From assembly GCF_009017495.1 (NCBI RefSeq), contig NZ_CP044990.1, forward strand, positions 2,127,001 through 2,191,000: 64,000 nucleotides of DNA, written 5' to 3'. The position numbers were made by a program, and so were the translations under genes. Shown one piece after another: positions 1-9,764 of the stretch (positions are counted from its first letter, which is position 1; each line of letters begins with the position of its first letter). A model generated the notes under the pieces. That model saw only the letters and a program-made list of their open reading frames with translations. It was not told where the DNA came from and searched no databases. Source of the stretch: Deinococcus sp. AJ005 (lineage in GTDB: Bacteria; Deinococcota; Deinococci; Deinococcales; Deinococcaceae).

Positions 1-636
1 GGTTCGTATCAGCCCAAGCGCAAGGCAGCGTCCCTGGGCTGGCTGGTTCCCGCCGTCGCGGTGGGCGGTCTACTGCCCGTGGCGGTCATGCTGTGGGACG
101 CCTATACCGGGGCGCTGGGCGCAAATCCCATCCAGCGGGCCACCCTCCAGACCGGGCTGCTGACGCTGACGCTGCTGGTGGCCTCGCTGGCCTGCACGCC
201 ACTGCGGCTGCTAACCGGCTGGAAGTGGCCCGCACGCATCCGCAAGTCGCTGGGGCTGATGGCCTTCGGGTACGCCGTGCTGCACTTCCTGATCTACCTG
301 TTCGATCACGGCTTCAGCCTGGGCGTGATGTTTGAAGACGTGCTGAAACGGCCCTTCGTGACGGTGGGCTTCACAGCGCTGCTGCTGCTGGTGCCGCTGG
401 CCCTGACGAGCGGCAAGAATTCGGTGAAAAAACTGGGCTTTCAGAAGTGGACCCGGCTGCACCAACTGGTGTATCTGGCCGTGGCCTTCGGGGCGCTGCA
501 CTACTACTGGGGCGTCAAGAAGGACCATGTGCCGCCGCTGATCTACGTGGGCGTGATCGCCGTGCTGTTCGCCATGCGCTTCATCAAACGCAAGCCGACT
601 AAGAAGACTGGGGCAGGAAAAATCAACCCAGCCTGA
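1..636 (+). CDS. msrQ: MsrQ/YedZ-type haem-binding membrane subunit (5' end outside window)
   Basis: The reading frame is open from base 1, so the start lies upstream and only about 211 residues are present. The protein is a multi-helix membrane protein of the ferric-reductase-like family. Haem-ligand-type histidines sit in the AVLHFLIYLFDHG segment and in the RLHQLVYLAVAFGALHYYWG segment, as in MsrQ (YedZ), which passes quinone electrons to the periplasmic methionine sulfoxide reductase MsrP. By analogy an msrP gene would be expected just upstream, outside the window. The next genes on this strand also concern extracytoplasmic thiols. A hairpin terminator follows the stop codon. Confidence 0.85.
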   Translation, partial: GSYQPKRKAASLGWLVPAVAVGGLLPVAVMLWDAYTGALGANPIQRATLQTGLLTLTLLVASLACTPLRLLTGWKWPARIRKSLGLMAFGYAVLHFLIYLFDHGFSLGVMFEDVLKRPFVTVGFTALLLLVPLALTSGKNSVKKLGFQKWTRLHQLVYLAVAFGALHYYWGVKKDHVPPLIYVGVIAVLFAMRFIKRKPTKKTGAGKINPA

Positions 637-650
637 ACCCAGACCACTGA

Positions 651-691
651 GCCGCGCTGCCTCTCCCGAATGGAAGGCGGCGCGGCTTTTT
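651..691 (+). terminator. Rho-independent terminator after msrQ
   Basis: The arms GCCGCGCTGCC and GGCGGCGCGGC pair over 11 positions with one G-T wobble around a 14-base loop, followed by TTTTT. It begins 15 bases after the msrQ stop. Confidence 0.75.
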
Positions 692-804
692 GCTGGAAAA
701 TTGTGGTGGATTGAACCCGGACCCCGCCAGACCCGTACACACACCAAAGGCCCGCTGATGAACGAGAGGCGAGGCTGTGAGCTTCCCGCCATGAGGTATC
801 CACT

Positions 805-1335
805 ATGAAACGCATCCTGCTGCTGTCCACTGCCCTGACCCTGCTGACCTCCGCCTGCGCGGTCACGTCCGGCACCAATCCGCCCGCGCTGATCGGCGGC
901 CCCTGGCTGAACACCGCCTCACAGGACGCTGGCCCCACCCTGGCCGACCTGCGCGGAAAAGTGGTGATCGTCAATTTCTGGGTGTATTCGTGCATCAACT
1001 GCCACAACAGCCTGCCCACGCTGAAAGGCTGGTACAGCAAATACAGGGACCAGGGGCTGGAGATCGTCGGCATCCACACCCCCGAATTCGAGTCGGACAG
1101 GCCCACCGCCAACGTGATCGCGTCCCTAAAAGACGACGGCGTGACGTGGCCAATCTTGCAGGACAACGACTCCAAGAACTGGCGGGCGTGGCAGAACCAG
1201 GCGTGGCCCACCTTCTACCTGATTGACCGCGCGGGCAAGGTCCGGGCCGTCCACCGGGGCGAGATCAGCAGCCGCTTTCCACAGGCAATTCCGGGGCTGG
1301 AAGCCAATCTGAAAAGCCTGCTGGCCGAGAAATGA
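805..1335 (+). CDS. Thioredoxin-fold (TlpA/DipZ-like) lipoprotein
   Basis: 176 residues. The N-terminus is a lipoprotein signal with lipobox LTSAC (Cys18), so the protein is probably membrane-anchored and faces outward. The redoxin domain follows, with the active-site motif Cys63-Ile-Asn-Cys66 inside FWVYSCINCH and the cis-proline at Pro135 (AWPTFYLID). The surrounding YSCINC context resembles the thioredoxin domain of DipZ/TlpA proteins, which reduce or exchange disulfides outside the membrane. A GAGG ribosome binding site lies 8 bases before the ATG. The stop overlaps the next start by 4 bases (ATGA), so the two proteins are translationally coupled. The exact substrate cannot be read from sequence. 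Confidence 0.8.
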   Translation: MKRILLLSTALTLLTSACAVTSGTNPPALIGGPWLNTASQDAGPTLADLRGKVVIVNFWVYSCINCHNSLPTLKGWYSKYRDQGLEIVGIHTPEFESDRPTANVIASLKDDGVTWPILQDNDSKNWRAWQNQAWPTFYLIDRAGKVRAVHRGEISSRFPQAIPGLEANLKSLLAEK

Positions 1336-1700
1336 TGTTGCTGGCGGCGGCTGCCACGCCTGCGCCCCAGATCACGGTGAAGTTCGTGACCCCGCCGGAA
1401 GTGCAGTTCAACCGGCGCGGCGATTCCACGCTGACGGTGATGGTGGGCAAGAACTCCCAGACAGTGACACTGGATGGCATTCCCGATCCCGCAGACCCGG
1501 ACAACGTGTTCCTGAGCCTGAAGCCGATCACGCTGGCCTTCGACAAAAAGTTTGGCGGCACGGTCCACCTGAAAGCGCGCCTGTTCCTGTGCGACGCGCG
1601 AAACGGCGTCTGCACGGTGCAGGAACTGGAAAAACAGGTCAGGCTCCGGCCAGGGCAGCCGCTTGCTCTGGTATGGAAGGTGGACGCAGAGAGCCGTTAG
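1332..1700 (+). CDS. Small DsbD-alpha-like protein with a Cys pair
   Basis: 122 residues, starting inside the stop of the thioredoxin gene (ATGA overlap). The predicted fold is beta-rich, with alternating short hydrophobic strands. Its only cysteines are Cys87 and Cys94, in FLCDARNGVC. In the DsbD N-terminal (alpha) domain a similar pair sits in an immunoglobulin-like fold with five intervening residues; here there are six. I infer a DsbD-alpha-like thiol partner for the preceding thioredoxin lipoprotein. The N-terminus is short and only weakly hydrophobic (MMLLAAAA), so export is uncertain. The family assignment is tentative; the coupling to a thioredoxin is directly visible. Confidence 0.55.
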   Translation: MMLLAAAATPAPQITVKFVTPPEVQFNRRGDSTLTVMVGKNSQTVTLDGIPDPADPDNVFLSLKPITLAFDKKFGGTVHLKARLFLCDARNGVCTVQELEKQVRLRPGQPLALVWKVDAESR

Positions 1701-1758
1701 GGCCATGCCTCGCCCGGCGAACGCTCCGCCACCCCCGACTCCCCTCCCACGAGTGCGC

Positions 1759-1764
1759 GATAAT
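1759..1764 (+). promoter_or_regulatory. Leaderless -10 element for ilvE
   Basis: GATAAT lies 6 bases before the ATG at 1771 and there is no ribosome binding site, so transcription should start at or near the start codon. Confidence 0.5.
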
Positions 1765-1770
1765 CGGGGC

Positions 1771-2823
1771 ATGACGCAAACTGCCCCGAAAGCCGCTCCT
1801 GACATTGACTGGGCCACCCTCGGCTTCAGCTATATCCGCACCGATCTGCGTTACCTGTCCCACTGGAAGGACGGCGCATGGGACGCGGGCACACTGACGG
1901 AAGACAACATGCTGCACATTGCAGAGGGCAGCACGGCCATCCATTACGGGCAACAGTGTTTCGAGGGCCTCAAGGCGTACCGCTGCAAGGACGGCAGCAT
2001 CAATATCTTCCGCCCGGACCAGAACGCCGCCCGCATGCGCCGCAGTTGCCGCCGCGTGCTGATGCCCGAGATCAGTGACGAGCAGTTTATCGACGCAGTC
2101 ACGCAGGTGGTCAAAGCCAATGAGCGCTTCATCCCCCCCTACGGAACGGGCGGCTCGCTGTACCTGCGCCCCTTCGTGATCGGCGTGGGCGACAACATCG
2201 GCGTGCGGACGGCCCCGGAATTCATCTTCAGCGTGTTCTGCGTGCCGGTGGGGCCGTATTTCAAAGGTGGGCTGACGCCGCAGAACTTTCTGGTGTCGGG
2301 CTATGACCGCGCCGCGCCGCACGGCACCGGGGCGGCCAAGGTGGGCGGTAACTACGCCGCGAGCCTGATGCCCGGCCAGCAGGCCAAGGACACCGTGATT
2401 GACGGCCACCACTTTGCCGACGCCCTGTATCTGGACCCCGAAACGCACACCAAGATCGAGGAGGTGGGCGCGGCCAACTTCTTCGCGGTCACGCAGGAAG
2501 GGCGCTTCGTGACCCCCAAGTCGCCCAGCATCCTGGAGAGCATCACCAAGTACAGCCTGCTGTGGCTGGCCGAACACCGCCTGAACATGCCCGTCGAGGA
2601 AGGCGACGTGTTTATTGACGCGCTGGACGGCTACACCGAGGCAGGCGCGTGCGGTACGGCAGCCGTGATCACCCCCATCGGCGGCATACAGAATGGCGAC
2701 ACCTTCCACGTCTTCCACAGCGAAACCGAGGCTGGCCCAGTGACCCGCCGCCTGTATGACGAACTGGTGGGCATCCAGTACGGTGACGTGACTGCGCCGG
2801 ACGGCTGGATCGTGAAGGTTTGA
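1771..2823 (+). CDS. ilvE: Branched-chain amino acid aminotransferase
   Basis: 350 residues, fold-type IV PLP enzyme. It moves the amino group between glutamate and the 2-oxo acids of leucine, isoleucine and valine. Typical group II features are visible: YGQQCFEGLKAYR near the N-terminus, RPDQNAARMRRSCRR, the Lys-containing AAKVGGNYAAS segment that should bind PLP, and FIDALDGYTEAGACGTAAVITP near the C-terminus. The ATG at 1771 is chosen over an in-frame upstream start at 1663 because it gives the usual length and sits 6 bases after a GATAAT -10 element. It appears to be transcribed alone. Confidence 0.93.
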   Translation: MTQTAPKAAPDIDWATLGFSYIRTDLRYLSHWKDGAWDAGTLTEDNMLHIAEGSTAIHYGQQCFEGLKAYRCKDGSINIFRPDQNAARMRRSCRRVLMPEISDEQFIDAVTQVVKANERFIPPYGTGGSLYLRPFVIGVGDNIGVRTAPEFIFSVFCVPVGPYFKGGLTPQNFLVSGYDRAAPHGTGAAKVGGNYAASLMPGQQAKDTVIDGHHFADALYLDPETHTKIEEVGAANFFAVTQEGRFVTPKSPSILESITKYSLLWLAEHRLNMPVEEGDVFIDALDGYTEAGACGTAAVITPIGGIQNGDTFHVFHSETEAGPVTRRLYDELVGIQYGDVTAPDGWIVKV

Positions 2824-2930
2824 GGTAGGGGACCGGATTCGGCGTCGGGGGCGGCCTTTCCGGGACACGAGGCGCTGGGCTGGAGCCTGGGGCATCTGGA
2901 CGTGCCACCCCACTTTTCAGCGCCCCCCGC

Positions 2931-2936
2931 TAGACT
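2931..2936 (+). promoter_or_regulatory. Leaderless -10 element for glgB
   Basis: TAGACT ends 6 bases before the glgB ATG at 2943, with no ribosome binding site. Confidence 0.6.
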
Positions 2937-2942
2937 CCGGCC

Positions 2943-5543
2943 ATGACTTCCCCGCTTCCCCTCGATCACGAACATCTTCAAAAACTGGTGACCGCCGATC
3001 TGGTCCGGCCCGATCAGATGCTGGGCGCACACCCCACCACGCAGGATGGTGTGGAGGGTGTGCGCTTCGCCGTCTGGGCACCCAACGCCACCCACGTCAG
3101 CGTGGTGGGCGACTTCAACGGCTGGAACGGCTTCGACAACGCCCTGAACCGGCTGGAGTTCGGCTGCTGGGGCGTCTTCGTTCCTGCCGCCCACCACGGC
3201 CAGCGCTACAAATTCCGCATCACCGGGCAGGACGGGCAGACCCAGGACAAGATGGACCCCTACGGCACCTACTTCGAGACCCGCCCAGCCACCGGCAGCA
3301 TCATCTGGGACGGGGCTTACGAGTGGAATGACAGCCAGTGGATGGGCCAGCGCTCAGCGGGCTTTGACCGTCCCGTCAGCATCTATGAATGCCACGCTCC
3401 GAGCTGGGGCAAGCGCGACGACGGCTGGTTCCTGAACTACCGCGAACTGGCACACCGCCTGGGCGACTACGTGACCTACATGGGCTACACGCATGTGGAG
3501 TTGCTGGGCGTCATGGAGCATCCTTTCGACGGCTCGTGGGGCTATCAGGTCACGGGCTACTACGCGCCCACCAGCCGCATGGGCAACCCGGAGGACTTCA
3601 AGTATCTGGTGGACCACCTGCATGGCCGTGGCATCGGCGTGCTGCTGGACTGGGTGCCGGGGCACTTCCCCACCGATTCGGCGGGACTGGCCAGCTTCGA
3701 CGGCGGCCCACTGTTCGAGTACGCCGATCCGCGCAAGGGCTTTCACCTGGACTGGAACACCCTGATCTTCGACTACGGGCGCAACGAGGTGGTGATGTTC
3801 CTGATCGGCAGCGCCGTCAAGTGGCTTCAGGACTTCCACATTGACGGGTTGCGGGTGGACGCGGTGGCCTCAATGCTGTATCTGGACTTCTCGCGCACCG
3901 AATGGATTCCCAACATTCACGGCGGGCGCGAGAATCTGGAGGCGATTGCCTTCCTCAAACGGCTGAACGAGGTCGCGCACCACATGGCCCCCGGCGTGAT
4001 GATGATCGCCGAGGAAAGCACTTCGTTTCCTGGCGTCACCACCCCCGCGCCGTTCGGCCTGGGTTTCGATTACAAGTGGGCGATGGGCTGGATGAACGAC
4101 AACCTGGGGTATTTCAAGGAAGACCCACTGTGGCGGGCGCACCACCACCATGCCCTGACCTTTTTCAACGCCTACCGTACCAGCGAGAATTACGTGCTGG
4201 CGATCAGCCACGACGAAGTGGTCCACCTGAAAAAGAGCATGGTCATGAAGATGCCCGGCGAGTGGTACGCCCAGCGCGCCCAGTACCGCGCCTTCCTGGC
4301 AATGATGTGGTCCACTCCTGGCAAGAAACTGCTATTCATGGGGCAGGAATTCGGGCAGTCTACCGAGTGGAACCACGATAAGGAACTGCCGTGGTACATG
4401 GCCGATCAGCCGGACCACCGGGGCATCATGGATCTGGTCCGCCGGTTGAACGACCTGTACGTGAATCGCCCCGACTGGCACACCGCCGATACCCGTGAAG
4501 AAGGCATGCTCTGGGTCAGCGCCGACGACGCCGAACACAGCGTCTACGCCTACCTGCGCCGCGATCCCGGTAGCAGCGCCTGGAGCCTGATCGTCGCCAA
4601 TCTGACCCCTGTCTACCGCGATCTGTACCCCATCGGCGTGCCGCAGGAAGGCGACTACCGCCTGCTGCTGTCCACCGACGACGGCGAATTTGGCGGTTTC
4701 GGCACGCAGCAGCCAGACCTGACGGCCAAAGAAGAGGGCTGGAACGGCCAGACCCACCACCTGCGCCTGAACCTGCCCCCCAACAGCGTGCTGGTGCTGG
4801 AGCCAGAGTCGTTCCTGTCGCCTGCCGAACTGGCCGGAATCGGGGATGTGCCGGAGACCTCGGATGTCCAGCATGAGGGGGCCAGCCTTGCCCAGAGGAC
4901 GGAGTCAGAGCGCGAGTGGGTGGGCGGCCCCTCCACCGAAGCAAAAACCGAGGCACAGGCCAGGAGCGAGCAGACCAACGCCGCCGAGGCACGCCTGATC
5001 CAGCCGGAAGAAGCCCGCGATCTCATAGCGTCGGAGCCTGCTGCCCACGGGACTGTTGACCAGGGAACCGAACGCGAATGGGTGGGCGGCGGCCCTTCCT
5101 CGCCGGGCGCTGGAGCGCAGCAGGCAGGAGCGCAGGATGCCACCACTCCCGAGCTGTCCGCAGATGGGCAGCTATCTAATGAGGACAGCGAAACTCCACT
5201 TGTGTCAGAGCATCAGGCAGATCCGGTGGAACTGGAATCCACCCGCACCCTGACCGCACGGGCCAGCCGCAAGGCCGCCGAACTGGCGGGAGAAGAAGCG
5301 CCCAAAACACCGAAACCCAGGCCCAGCCGCGCCCAAAAACCCAAGCTTGAGGCAGAACCCGCCGCAGACGGCAGCGAACCCGCTAAACCCAAGCGGACGC
5401 GCAAGCCCAGAGCCGTTGAACTGAACGCGGATGGCACGCCCATTGAGGCCAGGATCGCCCCCAAACCTCGCAAGTCTAGGGCCAAAAAAGTGGCGGAAAT
5501 AGACGCAGAAGCCCCCACTCCGAGCATCCCGACTGAGGAATGA
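2943..5543 (+). CDS. glgB: 1,4-alpha-glucan branching enzyme with a long disordered C-terminal tail
   Basis: 866 residues; the usual enzyme is about 620-730. It forms alpha-1,6 branches in glycogen. An N-terminal CBM48-like domain (about 35-125) precedes a GH13 barrel with the expected catalytic residues: Asp306 (DGLRVDAV), Glu357 (MMIAEES) and Asp424 (ISHDEVV). The enzyme part ends near residue 620 (VLVLEPESF). The remaining roughly 245 residues look disordered. They are first acidic, with the segment EREWVGG appearing twice (about 656 and 710), then Lys/Arg/Pro-rich from about 775 (KPRPSRAQKPK, KPKRTRKPR, KPRKSRAKK). The tail's role is unknown. The gene overlaps the next by 4 bases. Confidence 0.93.
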   Translation: MTSPLPLDHEHLQKLVTADLVRPDQMLGAHPTTQDGVEGVRFAVWAPNATHVSVVGDFNGWNGFDNALNRLEFGCWGVFVPAAHHGQRYKFRITGQDGQTQDKMDPYGTYFETRPATGSIIWDGAYEWNDSQWMGQRSAGFDRPVSIYECHAPSWGKRDDGWFLNYRELAHRLGDYVTYMGYTHVELLGVMEHPFDGSWGYQVTGYYAPTSRMGNPEDFKYLVDHLHGRGIGVLLDWVPGHFPTDSAGLASFDGGPLFEYADPRKGFHLDWNTLIFDYGRNEVVMFLIGSAVKWLQDFHIDGLRVDAVASMLYLDFSRTEWIPNIHGGRENLEAIAFLKRLNEVAHHMAPGVMMIAEESTSFPGVTTPAPFGLGFDYKWAMGWMNDNLGYFKEDPLWRAHHHHALTFFNAYRTSENYVLAISHDEVVHLKKSMVMKMPGEWYAQRAQYRAFLAMMWSTPGKKLLFMGQEFGQSTEWNHDKELPWYMADQPDHRGIMDLVRRLNDLYVNRPDWHTADTREEGMLWVSADDAEHSVYAYLRRDPGSSAWSLIVANLTPVYRDLYPIGVPQEGDYRLLLSTDDGEFGGFGTQQPDLTAKEEGWNGQTHHLRLNLPPNSVLVLEPESFLSPAELAGIGDVPETSDVQHEGASLAQRTESEREWVGGPSTEAKTEAQARSEQTNAAEARLIQPEEARDLIASEPAAHGTVDQGTEREWVGGGPSSPGAGAQQAGAQDATTPELSADGQLSNEDSETPLVSEHQADPVELESTRTLTARASRKAAELAGEEAPKTPKPRPSRAQKPKLEAEPAADGSEPAKPKRTRKPRAVELNADGTPIEARIAPKPRKSRAKKVAEIDAEAPTPSIPTEE

Positions 5544-5806
5544 CCAACCCCCGGCCCACTCCTGACCCCCTGACCATCGTCAGCTTTGCCCTGCTGGGCG
5601 TGCTGGCGGTGCTGCTGGTCATTCCGCTGGTGACGGGCGGGCCACCGCCCAGCCCCTACCTGATCGCTGGGTTGCTGCTGGTGCGCCTCGGTGTACAGTT
5701 CCTGCGCTCCCGCCGCGATGAACGGCTGCGAAAACCCGCCAGTTGGGCCTTTGACCTGCTGCTGATCGGCCTGATCTTCTACGTGGCGGGCAACCAGCCG
5801 GGGTAG
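5540..5806 (+). CDS. Small membrane protein of unknown function
   Basis: 88 residues, starting in an ATGA overlap with the glgB stop. Hydrophobic segments lie at about 10-31, 40-52 and 68-83, separated by a basic stretch (RSRRDERLRK), which suggests three short membrane passes. I do not recognise the family. Translational coupling to glgB is the only functional hint. Confidence 0.6.
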   Translation: MTNPRPTPDPLTIVSFALLGVLAVLLVIPLVTGGPPPSPYLIAGLLLVRLGVQFLRSRRDERLRKPASWAFDLLLIGLIFYVAGNQPG

Positions 5807-5838
5807 GGACACCATCAGGCTGGAAAGATTGCTATACC

Positions 5839-5873
5839 GAGAATGAACGCCATTGCACTGGGCGTCCATTCTC
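5839..5873. terminator. Hairpin between convergent genes
   Basis: GAGAATGaaCGCC and GGCGtcCATTCTC form an 11-pair imperfect stem with a 9-base loop. It lies between the glgB pair and the convergent peroxiredoxin gene, so it may end transcription from both sides. It lacks a clear T-run. Confidence 0.4.
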
Positions 5874-5943
5874 ATTTCTCAAAACATCGCGTCAACTGTG
5901 ACGGTACGGGGAAAGCCGCCAAGGGGCGTTCCCTGCTAATGGT

Positions 5944-6399
<456 letters not shown>

Positions 6400-6406
6400 G
6401 GACAGC

Positions 6407-6412
6407 AGTTTA
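6407..6412 (-). promoter_or_regulatory. Leaderless -10 element for the peroxiredoxin gene
   Basis: On the reverse strand TAAACT ends 7 bases before the ATG at 6399; no ribosome binding site is present. Confidence 0.55.
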
Positions 6413-6657
6413 GCGGCTGTACCAGTGAGAGAGCAGCGGTCATCCATCCCACCACTTCACCATTGCACCACACCATTGAACCGCGTCCCAGTTCAGAGGT
6501 CCGTCAGGCGTTCAGGGCTAGGCTCTCTTCATACCGTCCCCAGCTCTGCCTTCACCCAGACGCACCATCCTGACCGGGCAGCCAGACGAATGGGAACGGC
6601 CCCAGCAAACCCAACCTCACCCCCACGTTTTGCGGGTGACCCAAGGAGGAACCCCCA

Positions 6658-7764
<1,107 letters not shown>

Positions 7765-7784
7765 GCGCGAGGCTGAAAAGACAG

Positions 7785-7809
7785 GCCCTGGCTTCGGCTG
7801 GGGCTTTTT
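7785..7809 (+). terminator. Terminator after the desaturase gene
   Basis: GCCCTGGC and GCTGGGGC pair with two wobbles around a short TTCG-containing loop, followed by TTTTT. Confidence 0.65.
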
Positions 7810-7826
7810 GCTGGAATACTTGACGG

Positions 7827-8150
7827 ATGGCCGACGTCACGCTGGATGTATCAACGACTTGCAGTGTTGAGGATTTTCACGATGTCTGTACTAAGATATT
7901 CGGCTTTCCAGATTTTTACGGCAGAAATATGAACGCCTGGATCGACTGTATGGGTGATCTCGACGACAGCACCATGACGCGGTTTCAGCTCCCTCCAGAT
8001 GAGGAATTGCGGCTTCATCTACCGGGCTTCGACATTTTTCTGGAAATCAGACCTGATGTTGGACAGTATTTGATCGATTGCGTCACTGCGGTAAATCGGC
8101 GGCATGCTGAGGTACAGGCGTCGAACCGAATCAGTCTCATGCTGATTTAG
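7827..8150 (+). CDS. Barstar-like (barnase-inhibitor family) protein
   Basis: 107 residues. The segment FHDVCTKIFGFPDFYGRN followed by MNAWIDCMGDL matches the barstar pattern, in which a helix after FPxYYGxNxxAxxDCL blocks the active site of a barnase-like ribonuclease. Later parts (GFDIFLEIRPD) are also consistent. No barnase or other toxin gene lies next to it, so it may be an orphan immunity protein or have been adopted for another use. Its base composition is clearly lower in GC than its neighbours, which suggests acquisition. AATACT lies 6 bases before the ATG. Confidence 0.7.
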   Translation: MADVTLDVSTTCSVEDFHDVCTKIFGFPDFYGRNMNAWIDCMGDLDDSTMTRFQLPPDEELRLHLPGFDIFLEIRPDVGQYLIDCVTAVNRRHAEVQASNRISLMLI

Positions 8151-8205
8151 ACACACGGAGTTGCCAAATTGTCGCCCGCTGGCCTCTACCCACTTCTCCC
8201 GGCTT

Positions 8206-8211
8206 TACCCT
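8206..8211 (+). promoter_or_regulatory. Leaderless -10 element for chrA
   Basis: TACCCT ends 7 bases before the ATG at 8219; there is no ribosome binding site. Confidence 0.55.
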
Positions 8212-8218
8212 GTCTCCC

Positions 8219-9379
8219 ATGCCTGCCCTCGAAGTCTTTCTCGTTTTCCTACGCCTGGGCCTGACCAGTTTTGGCGGGCCAGTGGCGCATCTGGGCTACT
8301 ACCGCGCGGAGCTGGTGGTGCGCCGCAAGTGGTTCACTGAGGCCGGATACGCCGATCTGGTGGCGCTGGCGCAATTCCTGCCGGGGCCAGCCAGTTCGCA
8401 GGTGGGCATGGCGTCGGGACTGTTGCGGGCGGGGTGGCCCGGAATGCTGGCCGCGTGGGCGGGTTTTACCCTGCCCAGTGCGGCGCTGATGTTCGCCTTC
8501 GCGCTGGGCCTGTCCCACTGGGGCGGCGATGAAACGGCAGGCGCACTGGCGGGTCTGAAAGTTGCAGCGGTGGCGGTGGTGGCGCAGGCGGTGGCCGGAT
8601 TGTGGGGCCACCTGGTCACGGACCAGTTGCGGGCCATCCTGGCGCTGGGCGTGGCAGCGGCGCTGCTGCTGTTGCCAGGGGCCGGGGCGCAGGTGGCCGC
8701 GCTGCTGGTCTGCGCCCTGATCGGCTGGCGTTTTCTGCGGGTCAGGGAAACTACAGAGCGTGGTCTGCCCGCCGTTCCCGTGTCCCGCCGGATGGGCGCG
8801 GCCCTGCTGCTGACATGTGGGGCCGGGTTGCTCCTCCTGCCGTTGCTCGCGCCCCTGGAACCGGGCTGGACGCTGCTGGACGCCACCTTCCGGGCCGGGG
8901 CGCTGGTGTTCGGGGGCGGGCATGTGGTGCTGCCGCTGCTGGAAACTGGGTTCGTTCCAGCCTTCGTCAGCCATGAAACGTTCGTGGCCGGCTACGGGGC
9001 GGCCAACGCGGTGCCAGGGCCGCTGTTCACCTTCGCCACTTTTCTGGGCGCGGCGCAGACGGTGACCTCTCCCCTGCTGGGGGCGCTGATTTCCACGCTG
9101 GGTATCTTTCTACCGGGCGCGCTGCTGATGGCTGGGGCCTTGCCGTTCTGGTCCGCGCTGTCGGCCCGCCCCGCTGCACGAAATGCACTGGCCGGATTGA
9201 ATGCAGGCGTGGTGGGCCTGCTGCTGGCCGCGCTGTATAACCCAGTCTTTACCAGCGGCATCGGGGAACCGCGTGATCTGGCGCTGGCATTGCTGGCCTA
9301 CGCCGCCCTGAGCGCCGGACGCCTGCCCGCGTGGGCTGTGGTGCTGGGGTGCGCGTTGGTGGGGTGGGCGGTACTATAG
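8219..9379 (+). CDS. chrA: Chromate transporter, long-chain ChrA type
   Basis: 386 residues with two homologous CHR halves. The first carries TSFGGPVAHLGYY and FLPGPASSQVG. The second carries LVFGGGHVVLPLLE and AVPGPLFTFATFLG. About ten hydrophobic segments are visible. Family members export chromate from the cytoplasm. No ChrB regulator lies nearby, so other anions could be the real substrate. The gene is probably leaderless (TACCCT 7 bases before ATG) and monocistronic. Confidence 0.88.
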   Translation: MPALEVFLVFLRLGLTSFGGPVAHLGYYRAELVVRRKWFTEAGYADLVALAQFLPGPASSQVGMASGLLRAGWPGMLAAWAGFTLPSAALMFAFALGLSHWGGDETAGALAGLKVAAVAVVAQAVAGLWGHLVTDQLRAILALGVAAALLLLPGAGAQVAALLVCALIGWRFLRVRETTERGLPAVPVSRRMGAALLLTCGAGLLLLPLLAPLEPGWTLLDATFRAGALVFGGGHVVLPLLETGFVPAFVSHETFVAGYGAANAVPGPLFTFATFLGAAQTVTSPLLGALISTLGIFLPGALLMAGALPFWSALSARPAARNALAGLNAGVVGLLLAALYNPVFTSGIGEPRDLALALLAYAALSAGRLPAWAVVLGCALVGWAVL

Positions 9380-9468
9380 GGGTGCGAATTTGAATGACCT
9401 CTCCCCCGTGCGCGCGAGGAGCATTTCGCGGGCCGTTCAGCAGGCAGGTTGACCTGTTCCCCTACAGA

Positions 9469-9762
9469 TCAACTTTCAACATTCAGCCCGTAAATCGCCA
9501 GGAACCGCCCCACCCGCGCCTCCAGCGTGGGCAGAAAGGCCACTTCCCCGCAGACCCAGTCCGGCTGGTAGTTCCGGCAGACAGGCGGGCGAGAGACGTA
9601 AATCTGGCAGCGACAATCGGTGTCCAGATGCGCGCAGGCCACGCCCAGCGGTTTATTCAGCGCATGGATGTCCGGGGCTGCGCAGCACGCGCCGCAGCCA
9701 GTGCAGTCGCGCACCAGAACTGAACGCGGCGGGTAGTCGGGCGGCGCGGCGAAACGGTCCAC
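9469..9762 (-). CDS. YkgJ-family cysteine-cluster protein
   Basis: 97 residues. The pattern CTGCGACC followed by further cysteines in GVACAHL, DCRCQIY and PPVCRNY is that of the YkgJ/CxxCxxCC family, which probably binds zinc or an iron-sulfur cluster; its biochemical role is unknown. The GTG at 9762 is chosen because it directly follows the hisC stop (2 bases between) and gives a compact protein. A much longer in-frame extension upstream runs through hisC in another frame and reads as low-complexity shadow sequence. It is the second gene of a hisC operon. Confidence 0.75.
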   Translation of the reverse strand: MDRFAAPPDYPPRSVLVRDCTGCGACCAAPDIHALNKPLGVACAHLDTDCRCQIYVSRPPVCRNYQPDWVCGEVAFLPTLEARVGRFLAIYGLNVES

Positions 9763-9764
9763 CC

